A stretch of 64,000 nt of DNA, taken from positions 124,001-188,000 of the forward strand of contig CAJKAP010000001.1 in assembly GCA_905197905.1 (NCBI GenBank). The letters run 5' to 3'. The DNA comes from an uncultured Sutterella sp. Its GTDB lineage: Bacteria; Pseudomonadota; Gammaproteobacteria; Burkholderiales; Burkholderiaceae_F. Of this stretch, positions 59,752 to 64,000 are shown piece after piece (position 1 is the stretch's first letter; every line of letters starts with the position of its first letter). Below the pieces are notes generated by a model. It saw only the letters and a list, made by a program, of their open reading frames with translations. It did not search any database and was not told where the DNA came from. Both the position numbers and the translations under genes were made by a program.

Positions 59752-62700
59752 ATGAATAAACACCTTTATCGAGTTCTCTTTAACGAAAAACGTGGTCAAC
59801 TGGTGGCGGTTTCGGAAATCACGTCAACGGAATCGGGCAACTCTAAAGGACGTGAGTCTGAAAGAACCTCTTCTCCTGCGCTTTCTTCGAGTTCATGGAA
59901 GTTATCGTTTACGCAAAAGCTTTTAGTATTAGCGCTCAATGTGTGCGTTCCGATGCTGGTGCACGCCACTCCTAATATTGCGGCAGACAAAAGTGCACCG
60001 CACTTTCAGCAACCAATCATTATGGAGTCGGCTAATGGAACGCCACTCATCAATATTCAAACCCCAACCGCTAAGGGCGTTTCGATCAACCAGTATTCGC
60101 ATTTAGATGTGGATAAGAAAGGGGCGATCTTTAATAACAGTCGCACCCATGTGAAGAGCCAATTAGGCGGTTGGATCCAAAAGAACCCGATGCTCGCAGG
60201 TGGCGAAGCGCGCATTATCGTGAATCAAGTCAATAGCCGAGATCCTAGCCAAATTGCGGGTTATTTAGAAGTCGCAGGACGTAGCGCTGAATTAGTGATT
60301 GCCAACCCAGCAGGGATTTTGGTCAATGGCGCTGGTTTTATCAATACGCCTCACGTTACTTTGACAACAGGACTTCCTCAATGGCACGACGGAGGGTTAG
60401 CGGGATTCTCTGTTCGAGAAGGACAACTCGTGATTGGTCCAGATGGAGTTGATGCGAGCAAAGTGAGTGCCACGGAAATTCTCGCCAAAACTGTTCAACT
60501 CCAAGGTGCGCTTTGGGGCAATGACGTTAAGGTGGTGGCAGGCAGTAACGATATTAGCGTTGATGGGGCGATTACGCCTGTACTTTCTGAAGGCGCACAC
60601 CCAGCTCTGGCAGTCGATGGCAAGCTTTTAGGTGGGATGTATGCGAATTCCATTTACTTTATCGCTACGGATCAGGGCGTTGGGGTGAAAATAGAAGGAC
60701 AATTCTTTGCGCATCAGTTGACGCTAGACGTGAAAGGGAACTTGCACAACACGGGGAGCATTGTCACTTCAGAAAAAGATGCAACTTCACCCGAGAAAGC
60801 GCAACTCAAGATTAAGGCAGCCGATATCACCAATTCAGGGAGTCTCTCTGGGCAAGGGCGCACAACAATCGATGCTCAGAATATTGAGAATAGTGGACTC
60901 TTAGCCAGTACCTCTGAACTAGTTGTGCGTAACCAAGATTCGATAAAGAATACGGGTGACATCAACGCGACACGGCTGGATATTGAAACGAGAGCACTCA
61001 CCAATCGCGAAGGACAGATCGTGCAGTCTGGAGAGCAAGGTTTTACGATTCGTGCAGGAAGCGTGAAAAATGTTGCCTCAGCTCGATTAGGTAATATTGA
61101 AAAATTTTCAGAAAATGCCAATCCAGGTACAGAAACTCCTACCGAACCTGCGATTAAACCGACCGATATCCCAAGTACAGCAGAGGGTGGCGGAAGTACA
61201 CCAGTGGTAGACGTGGGTGCAATCGCTTCTTTGCCGACCCTCGCTGAAGGACGTCTAATCGTCTCGGAGGCGCTTGAAAACCTAAGTGGCACTTTGGTGG
61301 GCAATGGGGCGGCGGACTTATTCATCAAAAAGGACCTGACCAACGATAAGGGGACGATTCTTCTCAATACGTTGAGAGTAAGCGCAGGGGACTTTAGTAA
61401 CGTCGAAGGGAAAGTGCTTGCGCAAAATGTCCGATTGACGTTAAATCACTGGGATAACACGCAAGGCGAAGTGCTGTCGCAAAACGCGATTCGAGCCAAT
61501 ATTAAAGAGTCGCTTCAGAACATCGATGGAAAAATTGAAGCCGGAGAGAATGTGCGACTGAGCGATCAAGACGAAGGGACTCTCAAAGTAACGAATACGG
61601 GCTCAATCCTAGCAGGCCAAGATCTGGTGCTAAAAGGGCAATCGGCAAGCAATAGCGGATCCCTTCAGGCAAACGAGAATATTCAAATCTCGCTAAAAGG
61701 CGAGAAGCCACAGCTTGTCAATTCTGGAAAGATCCAGTCGGGGCTAGACACCACGGTCAGCGCTAAGGGACTTAAAAACACTGGCGTGATCAATGCCAAT
61801 CAAGACCTCAAAATTTCTATTCAAGATGCCTATTCGGTAACGGTAGACATTGCCGCAGGGCGAGACTTAACGCTTGAAACAGAAAAAGGCGTCACGAGTA
61901 CAGCTCGTATGGAAGCTGGGCGTGCCCTCACGATTAAAAGCAATACGGTGAAATTGGCTGATCCAGCCGAGATGATTGGGGGAGAGAAAGTCGCACTTAT
62001 CACTAAAGGGCGCATCACCAATCGTGGGCTAGTCAATTCTCAAGGTTTAACGCTTTTAGACACCGACGAAAAACTCATAAACTTGGGGACAGGTCGTATT
62101 TATGGGGATGATGTTGCGATTGAAGCGCAAAGTGTGGTCAACCGCGAAGAAGACCTTAATGGGGAAAGAAAAACAGGAACCATTGCGGCAAGAAAGTCGC
62201 TCGCAATTGGCGCGGAGAAAGTCACAAACCGAGAGCATGCACTTTTGTCTAGTGAAGGCACACTGGCCATTGCTGGAAAATTGGATGATACACACCAAGC
62301 TACAGGGAGAGCTGAGTTAGTAGACAATGCTAGCGCAACGATCAGTGCTGCGGGCAACATGGCGATTACCACCCAAACGCTCAAGAATCGCAATTTGCAT
62401 TTTGCCTCGGAAGTCAAAGAAGTCCCTGGAAGTCGCAAAGACTTAGTGGAATATATTCGTGATGAAAACGATAAGGATCGTGCGATCTATACGCCTGAAG
62501 ATATTACCGACACTGGGAGTAAGGGGGTTATTTATTTCAAAGGCAAAAGAACAGAGGATTACTACCGCTATAAATTTAACTATCACGAAACGCAACCCTA
62601 TGTGATAGAAAGCGATCCCGCGGTGATTCTCTCGGGTGGTACCTTAACGCTTGATGGGAAAACGATTCGCAATAATAAGAGCCATATTTTGGCCAAAGAG

Positions 62701-64000
62701 ATCGACATCAAAGGCGCAGAGGTCACCAACATTGATTCGACCGGGGAGCACCGAGAAATCCGTGTGGGAACACAGAATTATCACTATATCTCGTATAACA
62801 AATGGGGGAGAAAGCGAGGGCGCTGGAGTGGGGAAAAACCTTATACACCAGCGGACGTGGTGACACCGATTTCGCTAGAGGTAGTGCAATACGATCCTCA
62901 TTATCAGGGGAGCGTTGATGCTTTCCATGCCAATACCAGTGCGATTGAACGCATTGCTGTGAATAGGGAAGAGATTCGCCGTGTTGCATCCCTTACGAAT
63001 TTGCCTAACCAGTCTCTTTACCACATCAATGAAGAGAATAATCACCGCCCGTTGATTGAAACGGATCCTGCCTTTGCGAACTATCGTCAATGGTTGGGAA
63101 GTGATTACATGCTACAAGCGCTGGGACACGATCCTCAGCTCATGCAAAAGCGTTTAGGGGACGGGTACTACGAGCAAAAACTTCTTCAAGAGCAGGTGAG
63201 TCGCTTAACGGGTAACCTCCTTCTTGAAGGCTATAAAACGCAAGAAGAGCAGTTCAAAGCCTTGATGGACAATGGGGTGACGTTTGCTCAAACATTTAAT
63301 CTCACGCCAGGGATTAAGCTTAGCGCTGAGCAAGTAGCAAGACTCACGAGCGACATTGTATGGCTTGAATCAGAGCGCGTCACTCTTAAAGATGGGACGA
63401 GCGTTGAAGTACTCGTTCCTCGCGTTTATGTGAAGGTGCGCTCAGGCGACTTAGATGGGACAGGCACATTAATTGCTGCCGACCGTGTTCGTCTCAACCT
63501 AACAGGAGAATTGACAAACCAAGGAACCGTGGCAGGGCGTCGCATTGTCGAAATGAATGCGCACACGATTAGCAACTTAGGTGGTCGCATTGCTGGGGAA
63601 AGCGTTGAAGCCAAAGCGACTGAAGATATTCATAATCTGGGCGGCAAGATCGTGGCAGAGAAAGCCCTTTCGCTAGAAGCGGGGCGCGATATTTTCAACG
63701 AAAGCACCACGGTCATGACTGAACAAAATCCAGAGCAAGGAGCATTCCGACGCACAGCGCTTGAGCGCGTGGCGGGGATTTATGCAACGAGCCCCGAAGC
63801 AGAAGTCACACTCAAAGCTGCACGCAACATTCGCATGAAAGCGGGTGAAGTGGTGAGCGCAGGCAATATTGTGATGGTCGCTGGAGGAAACGTAGACCTC
63901 AATAGTGTCAAAACAGAAGTTTTAGAGCATGTATACGGCTCTGAGTGGGATCAGGTCAAACGCTATTACGCCAAAGACGTGGGTTCTCAAATTGTGGCGA
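59752..64000 (+). CDS. CdiA/FhaB-family exoprotein (3' end beyond the window)
   Basis: The first 1416 codons of a very large secreted protein; the frame stays open to the last base. Residues 1-35 are an extended signal peptide region (MNKHLYRVLFNEKRGQLVAVSE), followed by a hydrophobic signal core near 55-70 (KLLVLALNVCVPMLVHA). The TPS domain (about 72-330) carries NPMLAGGEARIIVNQV and NPAGILVNGAGFI. Filamentous-haemagglutinin repeats follow (many LKNTG, ITNRG, GRIAGE motifs). A non-repetitive block at about 1040-1240 (DPHYQGSVDAF; NYRQWLGSDYMLQAL; RLGDGYYEQKLL; FNLTPGIKLSAEQVARLTSDIVWLE) is typical of CdiA. FHA repeats then resume. Any C-terminal toxin and immunity gene lie outside. Confidence 0.93.
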   Translation, partial: MNKHLYRVLFNEKRGQLVAVSEITSTESGNSKGRESERTSSPALSSSSWKLSFTQKLLVLALNVCVPMLVHATPNIAADKSAPHFQQPIIMESANGTPLINIQTPTAKGVSINQYSHLDVDKKGAIFNNSRTHVKSQLGGWIQKNPMLAGGEARIIVNQVNSRDPSQIAGYLEVAGRSAELVIANPAGILVNGAGFINTPHVTLTTGLPQWHDGGLAGFSVREGQLVIGPDGVDASKVSATEILAKTVQLQGALWGNDVKVVAGSNDISVDGAITPVLSEGAHPALAVDGKLLGGMYANSIYFIATDQGVGVKIEGQFFAHQLTLDVKGNLHNTGSIVTSEKDATSPEKAQLKIKAADITNSGSLSGQGRTTIDAQNIENSGLLASTSELVVRNQDSIKNTGDINATRLDIETRALTNREGQIVQSGEQGFTIRAGSVKNVASARLGNIEKFSENANPGTETPTEPAIKPTDIPSTAEGGGSTPVVDVGAIASLPTLAEGRLIVSEALENLSGTLVGNGAADLFIKKDLTNDKGTILLNTLRVSAGDFSNVEGKVLAQNVRLTLNHWDNTQGEVLSQNAIRANIKESLQNIDGKIEAGENVRLSDQDEGTLKVTNTGSILAGQDLVLKGQSASNSGSLQANENIQISLKGEKPQLVNSGKIQSGLDTTVSAKGLKNTGVINANQDLKISIQDAYSVTVDIAAGRDLTLETEKGVTSTARMEAGRALTIKSNTVKLADPAEMIGGEKVALITKGRITNRGLVNSQGLTLLDTDEKLINLGTGRIYGDDVAIEAQSVVNREEDLNGERKTGTIAARKSLAIGAEKVTNREHALLSSEGTLAIAGKLDDTHQATGRAELVDNASATISAAGNMAITTQTLKNRNLHFASEVKEVPGSRKDLVEYIRDENDKDRAIYTPEDITDTGSKGVIYFKGKRTEDYYRYKFNYHETQPYVIESDPAVILSGGTLTLDGKTIRNNKSHILAKEIDIKGAEVTNIDSTGEHREIRVGTQNYHYISYNKWGRKRGRWSGEKPYTPADVVTPISLEVVQYDPHYQGSVDAFHANTSAIERIAVNREEIRRVASLTNLPNQSLYHINEENNHRPLIETDPAFANYRQWLGSDYMLQALGHDPQLMQKRLGDGYYEQKLLQEQVSRLTGNLLLEGYKTQEEQFKALMDNGVTFAQTFNLTPGIKLSAEQVARLTSDIVWLESERVTLKDGTSVEVLVPRVYVKVRSGDLDGTGTLIAADRVRLNLTGELTNQGTVAGRRIVEMNAHTISNLGGRIAGESVEAKATEDIHNLGGKIVAEKALSLEAGRDIFNESTTVMTEQNPEQGAFRRTALERVAGIYATSPEAEVTLKAARNIRMKAGEVVSAGNIVMVAGGNVDLNSVKTEVLEHVYGSEWDQVKRYYAKDVGSQIVA

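Noticed and set aside
60876..63614. Several leftward open frames opposite the exoprotein gene
   Set aside because: All are shadows of the long rightward frame, which stays open from 59752 to the end.

Overview
The window looks like chromosome of a gut-type betaproteobacterium. The gene order tpiA-secG-tRNA-Leu, a Bug-family tripartite tricarboxylate transporter beside a periplasmic FMN/FAD reductase, FNR-controlled hemN and abundant solute-binding proteins fit Burkholderiales, most likely Sutterellaceae. That placement is inferred from gene content; no rRNA gene is present to fix it.

Layout. 1-2.3 kb: the end of an SsuABC/TauABC-like importer. 2.3-7.5 kb: nikR, a duplicated tRNA-Gln/tRNA-Leu pair, secG-tpiA and rpsO-pnp, all leftward. 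7.6-11 kb: a polar amino-acid permease and binding protein, a HAD phosphatase and a CYTH triphosphatase. 11-12.1 kb: AT-rich DNA without genes, then a 1132-residue UPF1-like SF1 helicase whose C-terminal nuclease-like domain seems to have lost its catalytic residues, followed by tRNA-Ser. 16-24.8 kb: an unknown gene, thyA-folA, two tRNA-Arg, alaS-tusA, and hemN divergent from fnr. 24.8-33 kb: an aldo/keto reductase, a glycerophosphodiesterase, the tctCBA importer convergent with a periplasmic flavoprotein reductase, and 0.75 kb of repeat-containing noncoding DNA. 33-39.3 kb: a GNAT enzyme, an exported I9-propeptide-like protein, metQ with a long GC-rich leader, nnr, a DadA-like oxidase, a Nudix hydrolase, tRNA-Gly and tRNA-Ser. 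39.6-44.5 kb: a complete BMP-type nucleoside ABC importer. 44.7-57.8 kb: a CPA2 antiporter, rmuC, an AGCS symporter, a PIN protein, mdh, a nitroreductase, an exported coiled-coil protein, a DinG-like helicase and rlmD. 57.9 kb to the end: a two-partner secretion locus, a CdiB/FhaC transporter and the first 1416 codons of a CdiA/FhaB exoprotein that runs off the window.

How the parts fit. Many genes serve scavenging of small organic solutes (sulfonates, amino acids, methionine, carboxylates, nucleosides) and anaerobic respiration (FNR, hemN, periplasmic reductase). An inverted repeat resembling a Fur site lies just upstream of cdiB, which would make the secreted adhesin/toxin system iron-responsive. 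The two loci most worth follow-up are this truncated CdiBA-like system and the isolated helicase in its AT-rich setting. The structured leader of metQ comes next.
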